Position numbers and translations under genes: made by a program | Assembly (NCBI RefSeq): GCF_032884065.1 | Contig: NC_088875.1 | Location: forward strand, 45,654,214 to 45,718,213 | Direction: 5' to 3' | DNA length: 64,000 bases | From: Artemia franciscana | Taxonomy: Eukaryota; Arthropoda; Branchiopoda; Anostraca; Artemiidae | Notes under the pieces: generated by a model | What the model was told of the DNA's origin: nothing | The model's input: only the letters and a program-made list of their open reading frames with translations | The model's database searches: none | Part shown: positions 23,301 to 35,600 of the stretch, in pieces | Position numbering within the stretch: position 1 is the first letter of the stretch | Layout: every line of letters begins with the position of its first letter

Positions 23301-26300
23301 GTCTATATTTTTGGGTGCGAGAATCGCTCTTTCACTTAGCCATTTATTATTTTTATAATTTTTTAGAATATTCGGAAATACTTTTTCAATCAATTCATTT
23401 TTGGACATCACTAAATTACAGAAATCAGCAGGTAGTTGTATACGTCCTGAAATTGAGTTTACTGGGAGCTTTCCGTTTCCAATTGTCAGCAATTGATCTG
23501 AAAATGTTTGACCAGAGTCATCGTTTTGCAATCGGACACGCATATTTGTAGTTAATTTTAATATTTTTACGTGTGCCCATTAATTAGAATTTTTCAGGCA
23601 AGCATTCATTCGTCTTCAATGGCTCTGGTGGTGCAGCCAATAGAGGAAGTTTAACTTTTCCTGAGGCGCAACACATTCCCATTGTTTCACCATTGAATTT
23701 CAAGGCCTTGCAATAGGGACAAATTTTAGACATTGTCCCGATTTGAACACATCTACTCAAGCTATAATCATCGACTGGGTTGTACCTGAATGCCAGGCGA
23801 TAACTTTCAGGTTGCTCTGATTCCTCGGCACGCTTTCTTTTCTTACTTTCTCTATCAGCAGCAAGCCTGATTTCTTGCTGTTCTTGTGATTCCTCGGCAC
23901 GCTTTCTTTTCTTACTTTCTCTATCAGCAGCAAGCCTGATTTCTTGCTGTTCTTGTAATTCCTCGGCACGCCTTCTTTTTTCACTTTCTCTTTTAGCAGC
24001 AAGTCTGCTTCCGCGTTGCTCTGGTAGTTCCTCGGCACGCTTTCTGTTCTTTTTTTCTCTATCAGCCTCAAGCCTGTTTCCTTGCTGTTCTTTTGATTCC
24101 TCGGCACGCTTTCTGTTCTTTCTTTCTCTATCAGCCTCAAGCCTGTTTCCTTGCTGTTCTTTTGATTCCTCGGCACGCTTTCTGTTCTTTCTTTCTCTAT
24201 CAGCCTCAAGCCTGTTTCCTTGCTGTTCTTTTGATTCCTCGGCACGCTTTCTTTTCTGACTTTCTCTATCAGCAGCAAGTTTTTTGGCATAGACTCTTTG
24301 AGCATCTTCATCGGCTTTTGCCATGGTAAGTTTATCAGTCATTGTAAACTTAAACATTAATAGATTTCTACGTGAACATATGTCTTAAATATCTTGAATG
24401 ACGTCACCGTCAAAGCAAAAATGACGACAACTAATTTCATGACGTCAGTCAACACAGAAACATGACGTCACCTGATCCACAGACAGACACACAGACAGAC
24501 AACTTATTTTTATATATATAGATAGATAATCAAGTCAAACTTAAACATAGCCAAGAATAATATTGATAAATAAATGAAGTATAAAACGAAAAGAAAATAT
24601 AAAGAATAATTAAGTAAAACTTAAAACGAACAGAAATTACCATAAATAAGAATTGGGTTACTGTCCCTCAAACACCTTATAGTCTAGAGAGTCATTTGCG
24701 CTTTACTATAATAAAAAGACCTTTGAACTTATCAAGGCCATGGCAATGATAGCGGTCAATTATGGCACAAAAACGTGCTTTAAAAGGTTATTGCCCGGCC
24801 CTCACTATAGTCAAATTTGTAGATAAAACAAAAATTAGGCATGATTATAGCACCAATAATGTATCTTGAACGTAGAATTTTGAGTTTGTCAACCACCCAA
24901 GCATAAATTTTATGAAAGAATCAAAGTGAAGATATAACTACTACTACTCCTAATAACTCACTGCAGCACCAAGCCACCTGAGGCCAACACAGCTAAGCAC
25001 GCTCCTCCTCCAACCTAATCTATTCAAGGCCTCCCTCTTTACACCCTCCCAGGAAGTTCCTATTTCTTTTAAATCTTTATTTATGATATCCTCCCACCCC
25101 AGACGAGGACGATCTGCTTTCCGTGTAGCCCCAGACGGTTGGTCAAAAAGGACAATCTTCGGCAATCTGTCATCCTTCATCCGCAGAACGTGGCCTATCT
25201 CAACCTTTCTTTCATTATAGCCCTAGAAAGCGGGATTGAACCACATTTTTCACACAACATATAGTTTGAAATACGGTCAGTCAGCCGGGTACCCAAAACA
25301 ATCCGTGGCAATTTCTCTGGAAAACATCTAGGAAATTTTCATCCGCTTTTTGGAGCACCCATGCTCCAGAGCCATGCTTGAAAATCCCGCCTTAACTATT
25401 TATTAAATTAAAAAAAAAACAAGTTTTTTTTTAACTGAAAGTAAGGAGCGAAATTAAAACTTAAAACGAACAGAAATTACTCCGTATATGAAAGGGGCTG
25501 TTACCTCCTCAAAGCCCCGCTCTTTACGCTAAAGCTTGACTCTTTCTCTCAAATCTACTTTTGAAAACAGTGAAAAACTTTAGCGTAAAGAGCGGGGCGT
25601 TGAGGAGGGAGCAGCCCCTTTCATATACGGAGTAATTTCTGTTCGTTTTAAGTTTTAATGTCGCTCCTTACTTTCAGTTATAAAAAAACTTGTTTTTTTT
25701 TAATTTAATTTCTGAACGTTTTTTAATTAATGCATGTTTTGACTTTGGCTCTCTGTACATGAATATTTAGAACGAAATTTGAATTATTTTTTTTTTTTTT
25801 GCTAAATGGCTTTTTCTTAGTTTTGGTCGGACGATTTTGAGAAAAAGTAGTGGGAGAGGAGGCTTAGTTGCCCTTCAATCTTTTAGTTACTTAGAAAGGC
25901 AACTAAAACTTAAAAATTTTTTACGAACGTTTTATCAATAAAAAAATATACATAACTTCCGAATTAACTTTCGTAACGAACATCTATATTCGTAAATTTT
26001 TATTACCTATATGAGGGGGTTTGCCCCCTCTTTAATACCTTCCTCTTTACTCTAAAGCTTAAATTTTGTCCCAATTCCTTAAGAATGAGCTCTGAATCAC
26101 AAAGGCCGTAGAATAAATAGTTGAAATTACTAAAAATACTTTAGCGTAAAGAGCAGGTATTTAGGAGTAGGTGAACCCCTCATATGCATAATAATTTCTG
26201 TTCGTTTTGTTTTAATTCTGCTCCTGACTTTCAGTTGAAAAAACTTATTACATATTTATCTTTTCATTGTTTCTAGTTTTAAATAATATTAGAAAATCCT

Positions 26301-29300
26301 GCGCCCCCCTCATGGAAATTCTCTCATTCCATGACAAATTCCTCCATGGAAAGATCCTCCCACGTAGCCCCCTCTCCTCAATCCCCTCCCTATCTAAGAA
26401 AAAATTTCCATGAAAACGTCTGTACACTTTCCAATAACCATTACTACTTGTAAACACTGGTCGAAGTTTGTAACTTGTAGCCCCTCCCCCGGGGACTGTG
26501 AGGGAGTAAGTCGTCCCAAAAGACATAGTTATTAAGTTTTTTGACTATGCTGAACAAAATGGCTATCTCAGAATTTTGACCCGTTGACTTTGGGAAAACA
26601 TGAGCGTGGGAGGGGGCCTAGGTGCCCTCCAATTTTTTTGGCCACTTAAAAAGGGCACTAAAACTTTTAATTTCCGTTAGAACGAGCCCTCTCGCAACAT
26701 TCTAGGACCACTGGGTCAATACGATCACCCCTGGGGAAAAGAAAAAAACAACAACAAATAAACACGAACCCGTGATCGGTCTTCTGGCAAAAAATACGAA
26801 ATTCCACATTTTTGTAGAAAGGAGCTTGAAAATTCTACAGTAGTGTTCTTTGATACGCTGAATACGAATGTGTGATTTTCGTTAAGGTTCTATGACTTTT
26901 AGTGGGTGTATCTTCCTATTTTCCAAAATAAGGCACATTTTCCCAGGCTCGTAACTTTTGATAAGTAAGACTAAATTTGATGGAACTTATATATTTAAAA
27001 TCAGCACAAAAATCCAATTCTTTTCATGTATCTATTAGTATAAAAATCCCATTTTTCAAAGTTTTGTTTACTATTGAGCCGGATCGCTCCTTACTATAGT
27101 TTGTTACCACGAACTGTTTGATATGATGAATACAGTAAAATATATAAAGCAATTCAAACTAATTTTTTGTTCCCATAGTACAAGGGTGACCTTAAAATCA
27201 AGGAAAAACCTGTGTAAGTTATAAATCAAGGTTTTCTTTTATCAAAAGGTGTGACTATTATTATAGTTCTCACATTAAAAAGATATGCTAGATGTTTTCC
27301 AGAGGAATTGACTAAAGATGTTTCCAGAGGAATGGGAACTCATTTGTCTAACCATTCATCAAACAATGAGCTCTTCGAAAAACAACTCATTGTGTTCTTA
27401 GAAAAAGAAAGAAAAGAAAAATGTGGTTCTATCCCACTTCCTAGTGCTATAATAATAAAAAAAGCTTCGGGTGATTAGGCCTTTAGGGCTATAATAATAA
27501 GGGCTATAATTATAAAAAAAGCTTCGGGCGATTAGGGCATGGTTTATGGACGAAATTGCAAAAAAATCGTGCTTTCGGAATTCCCTTTGGTGCCAAAACA
27601 GCAGAACGTAACCAAATGGAACGTGAAGAGGTCATAAGAAATGAGAAAGCAAATCGGAAGTTCATGGAGGGGAGTTAAGAGTGAAGCTTTGAAAAAATTC
27701 GGGCGGAGGGGGACCGAGCATAGGTGTATTGGACGCAGGTGGCCTCAAGTGGTTTATCAGTAGACTAAGCCTCATAGTAGTAGTAGCATATTCATATTAT
27801 GCATAGCAAAGAAAAACAAAATAACTTCACAAAATTCTACCATATATTTTTATATATTTTTTTAAATACTTACAGCCACAACAATTGGCGATCCCTCCAA
27901 TGGCAAACTCACGTCTGATGGGTGGGCCGTCGTAACAAGAGCCAATGAAAAGTTTGGGAATCTCAAGTAGTTCAAGGTAACCATAGTTTTGGGGATCGTA
28001 AGCAAAATTGGCAAGGTTTCCAAGTACTTGAAGCTTATTTCCTTCAAAAGTTTTTCTCTAATTACATATACCAGTTAATCTCGCAATTTTTTTTCCAAAA
28101 ATGTCACTATTTTATATTTTCTTATAGATATAAACTGAGATAATCTCATAAAAATTGTTTGAAAGATTATGGTAATCAAGATACATGATAGAAAAAATTA
28201 TAGTACCCTAAAACGGATATAAGGAATCCCAGACAGATATGCATAGTGAAAAAACAACAACAAATAAAAAAAACACAAAAACCAACAAAAAACAAACTAG
28301 TTACTTCACCCAATATGTTTTATTTTTGCAAAAAATGCAATAATTCAAAAACACGGAAATTAAAAACATGTGTAGCTTCCAAACCTATTCAGTTTTTCAG
28401 TTCGGGCTTTTACCTTTTTCGAGGTTAGGAATTAATTTTAGATCAAATATACAAAAGGTTAATTATTTTTTTGTTTTTTTTTTAGCATCAGAAAACGAAT
28501 TTTCCAGCTGCCCACAACTTGGCTTTTGCTGAATTTCGACATTTTTTGTTTACTGCATTAACATAATACTTTTTCAGTTATTTACTACCAATGGCAATCT
28601 TTATTAGTGTGATGAAATTTTTTTCTAATTTAAGATGTTCAATCCACTAGAAATTGTCTAAAAGAAAAACGCCAAAAAATATGTTGCGAATTCACACATA
28701 CAACCAAGCAAATAAGCCAGGATTCATTTCAAAGTGGGGCGGGGGAACGAAAAATACCAGAAATGTGTAGGCCTACGTTATGCTTCAAAGTTTTTTCTTC
28801 AGAAATAAACATGGCGATCCTTATAATTTACAATTTGCTCGTACAGCTGTTTTGATATGATAAGTAGTGAAACCAAAGAATACCAAGATCAGGTACCCAG
28901 AATTTCAAATAGAGCACTATTTTTGTTCATTATGTCTTAGCACATTTAGATTGTAGCCTTTGATATATAACTGGCTTATGCTGCGGCTAAAATACGTTCT
29001 GAAATTACACACCCTATACATATACTATACATACCCTATACATATACATGACATGCGATAAACAGTGAAGAACAAAAAAAAAAAGAAAAAACAATAATTA
29101 AGAAAAAAGGAAACCAAACAACGGTAATTTTCAGCCAGTGAATAAACAAACAGACTAAGAATATATTTTTGCAACAACTTCCTCAATGGTATTCACAGTG
29201 CGAAAGAAAAAGCTAAGCTTTTGAAGTAACCAATAGCCTACAGACAGAAAAAATGACCGAAGAAAAACAAACCGCAAATGAAAGACCATTGGATTGGGCA

Positions 29301-32300
29301 TGAGTTGTTTCTCTGGTGATTAATGCAACCGATTTTTGAATTGATTTGTATTAAGAATTATAGTTTTTTTTGTGAGAAGGAATGTTCAGTTCAGTTCAGT
29401 TCACTCGGTATACATACATAATCTTACGCACTGTGGCTCTCCCTTCACTCTTCGATACAACCATGGTCCCTACCAGCAAAAACATTCTTACAAGTCCCTA
29501 CCTTTTCATCCACGAGCAAACCATTCCAATCACCACACACACACACAAAAATTACTCAATAATGACTAAAATCCCCTATTTATTTAAATTCTTTATTCAA
29601 TTTAATCTATTTCAAAACAAGATGTTTTTTTATTCTCTTTTTGAAAGAACCAAGGGAGCTCCTACCTCTAAGTTCAAGCGGAAGGGCATTGTAAGCCTTA
29701 GCGCAGACGATCTCAGGTGAAAAATCCGACCTCACCGTTGGCGTATGTCGAACATGGATCTAATAAGTTGAATATTTTTTTTATTATCATAAAATAGGCT
29801 TATAAAACATCCCCAGTATCACTTTTTGAAGTACAATAGTACAATAAAGATACAACAGAAAAGGGGTAGACCTTGAACAAGTTGCAACAAAGATTACTTT
29901 TATAACGTTTGATAGAGAAAAAACGCGCTTATTAGCATATTTAAAATCGGCGTTGCTACTCCTAGGCGAAATTGGTTAAATTAACCTTTAAAGTGCAGAG
30001 GAGGAGGGAATCAGCTAAAAGTTCATTACTTAATAGCACATAAAAGAAGATGCCTTCTGAGGGGTTATTGGGATCGTAGATAAAGGAATTGACCGTAAAA
30101 TGGTCCATCACCAGTATAACAGGGATATTTTTGGAAATTCCTCTTTAGCGTTTGAAGTGGGAGGGGTTATCTCCGAAAAACAATGACATTTCCTATTTTA
30201 GCGTGTAAGGTGTCCTTTCTAGGGTTTTCTTGTTCGTAAATAATGAAAAGAGAAAAGAAAGGACTTAGAACCTACAAATGTGACACCTATGTTATTGAAT
30301 GGCAAAAACAAGAAAAAATGGAAATCGTAATAATTAAAAAAAACTTCGCTGTGAGTACCAGAATCGGTAACAGGTAACAGATTTTGCTGCCATACTTGTC
30401 AAGCAATACCTTCCATAGAAGTGCGAAGGAGGAGTGCAAAAAAAATAAATCATGAACCTTTTCTAGGATGAAATAACTTTTATGGAGCTATCGGTGATGT
30501 AAGAAAAAAAAAAGGAAAGGAAAGGAGCATGAAAGTATTCTCGAATAAATTTAACGTGTGTCAGTGGCTTAGTGTTCTATAAGTATAAATTGAACTCAGT
30601 AATTAGTCCATCACTTTCGAAATTACACCATCCAACACTACTGATTTCCATTTACTGGACACAGAACACTCGAGCTTGATGGAAACAGAACAGTCGATGG
30701 AAACAAAAGAGTCAAGCTTCGGATATAGTACCTTGATATGGTTGGCATAATTCAGTGGTTACAAAAGGCAGAGAGATTCGGTCAGTGGAAAGAACATCTG
30801 AACGTAGCAAAAAGCCAGCTTCTCTATCTCGCAGCGGCAGATCACAACCAGTATTTATTTATTTATTTCTCTCAAAATTGAGGAGCATATAAAATACACA
30901 AATAAAGTTACAAAAGAAAAACGAAATGCTTAAACAAACGAAACAAAGCACAGATGTTAAACGGGCGTAATAACAAAACGGAATAAAATACGTAGGAACA
31001 AGACAACAGCATAAAAATCAAACATTATTTAATTCTGGAAAAAAAACGGGGAAAAGTTTTACATAAAGAGAAAATTTTCAGACTTATGATAAAATTATAC
31101 CTCTTTATCCTAGCTAATTCCAACTGCTCTTTAATTTTAAATCGCAAAACTAAGTAAAAATTTACAGTATTTAAAATAACAAACACGAAAATAGACTGAA
31201 TATACTTCCCAAAAAAATGGACAAGCTATCCGTTTATCAACTGAAAATTTAAATGTATGGTTCTAGTTCCCTTTTAAGAGTCAAACATGATTGAGAGCAA
31301 CTAGCCCCACCCCCCTCACTGACATCCTCTTTTCCCAAAACGAACTCAATTGAAATTTTACTATATGCCCAAGACTTTTACGAAACGGGTGGTCGTATGA
31401 AATTTGGATCGGATGGAGCTCATTTGATTGGAAGTTGGAAGTTTTAGTGCCCTTTTAAGGGTCAAAAACGAATGGAGGGCAATACATTTTCTACCTTCCA
31501 AAAAAAAGCTATTTGTTTATCACCCAGAAATTTACTGAACTTTTTGCGACGATGGTCTTCATACGACAAAGCCCTCAGAAAGGCAGTGGACTGGGTTTTC
31601 AGCTGACCTGGTTATAGAAAAGGAATTTATGAAGAGTCTTAAGACATCCAGAGGCCTTACTGGTGGAGGCGGAATGACAGAATTTGCGCAAAATCTTTGG
31701 GTTATGTCACGTTCTGCTTGCAGTGAAGTTAACTATCTCATGCAGGAGCTTAAAGGAAAGAAATACTGGACAAGCGAACAAAAGAAGGAGATGGGGCTCT
31801 GAAGGTAAAAATGGGACAACGAAGGCACATTGTTTGCTGTAAAAATGCTTGAAAATCCAAATATATTCGAAGATTGTGAAGGACTGAGGAATATAGTGAA
31901 AGAGATCATGGCTCCCTTAAAATCAAACACGGAAGAAGCTGTAAAAGTGAGAAAAGTGATTCTTGATGGTATGCTCGACAACTAAGTAAAGGATTATTTT
32001 TCAAGAAGGAAATCACATGTAACCCTTATGACAGCCAAGAGAGCAGGCTCATAGCACATTAAGCACATAGATCCTAGCCTAGTCTTCCAGACATTCTTGG
32101 CTGTTGAAAAACGTTCAATCATAACAGAAATGGACTGCATTAAACATAAATTATGTACAGTTCCTTCATCACTCTTTGACAACACGGGCTCACAAGGAGA
32201 CAAACCAAGCCTTATGTTACAAATAGACATCAGTGGATGATTATAAGCAGCATTTCAATGATATTCGACCAGTACTTGGCATTTATCAAAACGCGGTACC

Positions 32301-32617
32301 CATATCCTACAGTGGTTTTTTAACGGATATGATGGAGGACCAGAAAAAAAGACCAGCCACAAAGCAGACATATGAAATTCAACAGAAGAGAGGTGCTGTT
32401 TACTGGAGATCTTCAAATACCCATGGACGAATTTCTATCCAACAAAAACACATAAGGCAAGATTCATCACCATGCTCAGTGAAAGCTTATGTGAGAGGGA
32501 GAATCGAAGTTATTCACAGAAAAGGCGATGTGGAAGAGAAGATCATAAAAAAAAACCCGCGCGCGCAAGTCGTTACGCGCCATTGTAGTTGTGTCCCTGT
32601 GTCCCACCTGTGAATAT

Positions 32618-32674
<57 letters not shown>

Positions 32675-35600
32675 TAACTACGTAAAACTTGCGAATGTAC
32701 AACATTCTTGGCTGTCCCATTGTCTGTGCATATAAATAGATTGTCAGGTTTACCGACTCTTGAACATGCAACATATAATTGTCCATGGGAAAAACAATCT
32801 GTATTCAGATCTATACCTCATTATTCTAATGATTGCCCTTGAGCTTTGTTGATGGTGATTGCTAATCGAACATTCCCTGTGTCCCTGTCGTCATTTATAT
32901 ATCCCCATGTGCCCCCCGGCGTCCCCGTTGTTGTTGTTTCCCTGTGTCCCGGTCGTCATTTGTGTCCCGGTCGTCATTTGTGTCCCGGTGTCCCAGTCTG
33001 TAATTTCTCTTTGAGTGTCGCGGTCGTCACTTATATTCCCTGTGTCCCGGTCGTCATTTTTGCCCCGGTCGTCATTTGTGTTCCGGTGTCCCGGTCTGTA
33101 ATTTCTCTTTGAGTGTCCTGGTCGTCATTTATATTCCCTGTGTCCCAGTCGTCATTTGTGTCCCGGTGCTTTGTTGATGGTGATTGCTAATCGAACATTC
33201 CTTGTGTCCCGGTCGCTTTCTCATTGAGTGTCCCGGTCGGCATTTATATTCCCTATGTTCCGGTGTCCCGGTCGTCATTTGTGTCCCGATGTCCCGGTGT
33301 GTAATTTCGTCAATCAACAAACATGACGTCAGTCGACACACAAATATGACGTCACTCGACACACAGACACCCAGACAACTTATTTTTATATACTAGCTGT
33401 TGGGGTGGCGCGAAGCGCCACCCCAACACCTAGTTGGTGGGGCGCTTCGCGCCCCCCCAAGCCCCTTCGCGCGCGTAAGTCGTTACGCGCATTATTAGTT
33501 ACGTGCCATTGTAGTTGTGTCCCTGTGTCCCACCTGTGAATATAGATAGATTTATATATGTGTTTCAAACTACGTAAAACTTGCGAATATACAACATTCT
33601 TGGCTTTCCCATTGTCTGTGCATATACAAAGCCTTATGTACTAATAATGACGTCATATGCAAACGCTCTTTTTACAAACAAACAAACATGCATACACACA
33701 ACTCGTTTTTGATAGATACAATACAAATTAACTGCGTAAAACTTGCGAATATACAACATTCTTCGCTGTCAAATTGTCCCTACATATAAATAGATTGTCA
33801 GGTTTACCGACCCTCGAACATGCAACGTACAATTGTCCATGGGAAAAACAATCAGTATTAAGATCTATACCACATTTTTCTAATGATTGACCTTGAGCTT
33901 TATTAATGGTGATTGCAAATGCTAATCGAATTGGGAATTGCAATCTTTTAAATTGAAAAGGCAGATCCGTTGGAATCATGGGAATGCGAGGAATAAGAAC
34001 AGCCTCACCCTCAAAAGGCCCTGTCAAGATTGTGGCCTCTATTAGGTTTTCCATTGTTTTTTTTACGGCAAGTCGCGTGCCATTGCAAAGCTTTGGTGGG
34101 TTGATATTTCTTAAAAGTATTATTGGTTACGCCTATTTTTAGTTGTAGCACGTGTGGTGGAAACCCTGAAAGATCTATGGAATTTAAAAATTCAGATGGA
34201 TAATAAACCGCTTCATTTGGTTCCAAAACTGTGTCGACTGACTTGTAAAGGACTGCCTGGTCTCGAATCTTGGTCAAAACAATATTGTTGATTTCGTGGA
34301 CGTCTATATTTTTGGGTGCGAGAATCGCTCTTTCCCTTAGCCATTTATTATTTTTATAATTTTTTAGAATATTCGGAAATACTTTTTCAATCAATTCATT
34401 TTTGGACGTCACTAAATTACAGAAATCAGCAGGTAGTTGTATACGTCCTGAAATTGAGTCTACTGGGAGCTTTCCGTTTCCAATTGCCAGCAATTGATCT
34501 GAAAATGTTTGACCAGAGTCGTCGTTTTGCAATCGGACACGCATATTTGTAGTTAATTTTAATATTTTTACGTGTGCCTATAAATTAGAATTTTTCAGGC
34601 AAGCATTCATTTCGTCTGCAGGAGTTGATCTAGGTATTATAGGTAATGTTTGCCTGAAATTTCCCGCAAGCAATATTAATGTGCTGCAAAAGGGTTTCGA
34701 CATGCCTCTCAAATCTTTCAAGCATTGATCCAGAGCCTTGAGCGATTTTTTGTGTGCCATTGTGCACTCATCCCAAATAATAAGTTTGCATTGCTGCAAT
34801 ACTTTCCCCATGCCAGATGATTTGGAAATATTGCACGTGGGAGTTTCTGTAGAATGCAAATTCAGAGGCAATTTCAAAGCGGAATGAGCAGTTGTTCCAC
34901 CAGGCAGCAATGTTGCGGCTATTCCGGACGACGCAATTGCCAACGCTATATCATTTTTTGATCGAATTGATGCCAGAATCAGTTTTATCACAAACGTTTT
35001 ACCAGAACCTCCTGGCGCATCCAAAAAGAAAATTTCTCCAACGTTGTTATCGACACAATGCATTATCGTATCATAAATGTCCTTTTGTTCCGACGTTAAC
35101 TCGGAAATGTTATTTTGTACATACGACAATAGATCACTCGTACTGTAACTTTGTTCACGATCCAATTCTACACATGTCGAAACAGCAGCGATACGGTTAG
35201 GTGAAGGCATTCCCAAATCCTGAAGAGGTTTGTTTGCCATACGTACGCACAAATCTTCTATAATAACTAAAGTGTAGTTATAAATTTCTGATGTAAAATC
35301 AAAAGTCATATCTGACGTCTCTAACTGTTTTCGATGGAGTATATTTTACTTATATTTTTGACTTATATTTTCCCCATAACTCTGTAGGAGCTGATGGAGA
35401 GCAAGTTGTTAAAATGATGCCAAACAATGCACGAATTTGACTTGGAGTTGACGTTTCGCACGCGTCATTGATGCAGTTATCCCAGTGTTGGTCATTCTCC
35501 AATAAATTCAGAGCTTGGCATGCACTACGGTAAGTGTCATGTATAGTACCGTTTACAGTTCTCAAATACTCAAAGGATGTCGGACCGGGTACATTCACCA

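Larger units (their letters stand above)
21341..24526 (-). mobile_element. Helitron with exact borders, internally deleted and partly duplicated
   Basis: On the minus strand it starts TCTATCTATATATATAAAAA at 24526. It ends with a 13-bp-stem GC-rich hairpin (21347-21375) followed by CTAG (21341-21344). The flanking bases are A (21340) and T (24527), and the tandem host unit reads through the empty site. Contents in coding order: STPR-repeat ORF (24357-23584), a deletion removing Rep and most of the helicase, a helicase C-terminal copy with frameshift (23543-22727), and a second tandem copy of the same segment (22532-21693). It lies in ARMC7 intron 2, same strand. Confidence 0.92.

Noticed and set aside
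23757-24329. Overlapping frames on both strands of the STPR region
   Set aside because: Shadows of the STPR ORF; the same holds for 37791-38162 and 37859-38086.
29372-29720. Two plus-strand frames of 65 and 112 residues
   Set aside because: They are antisense to the LINE tail on the minus strand, which has the recognisable ORF2 end.
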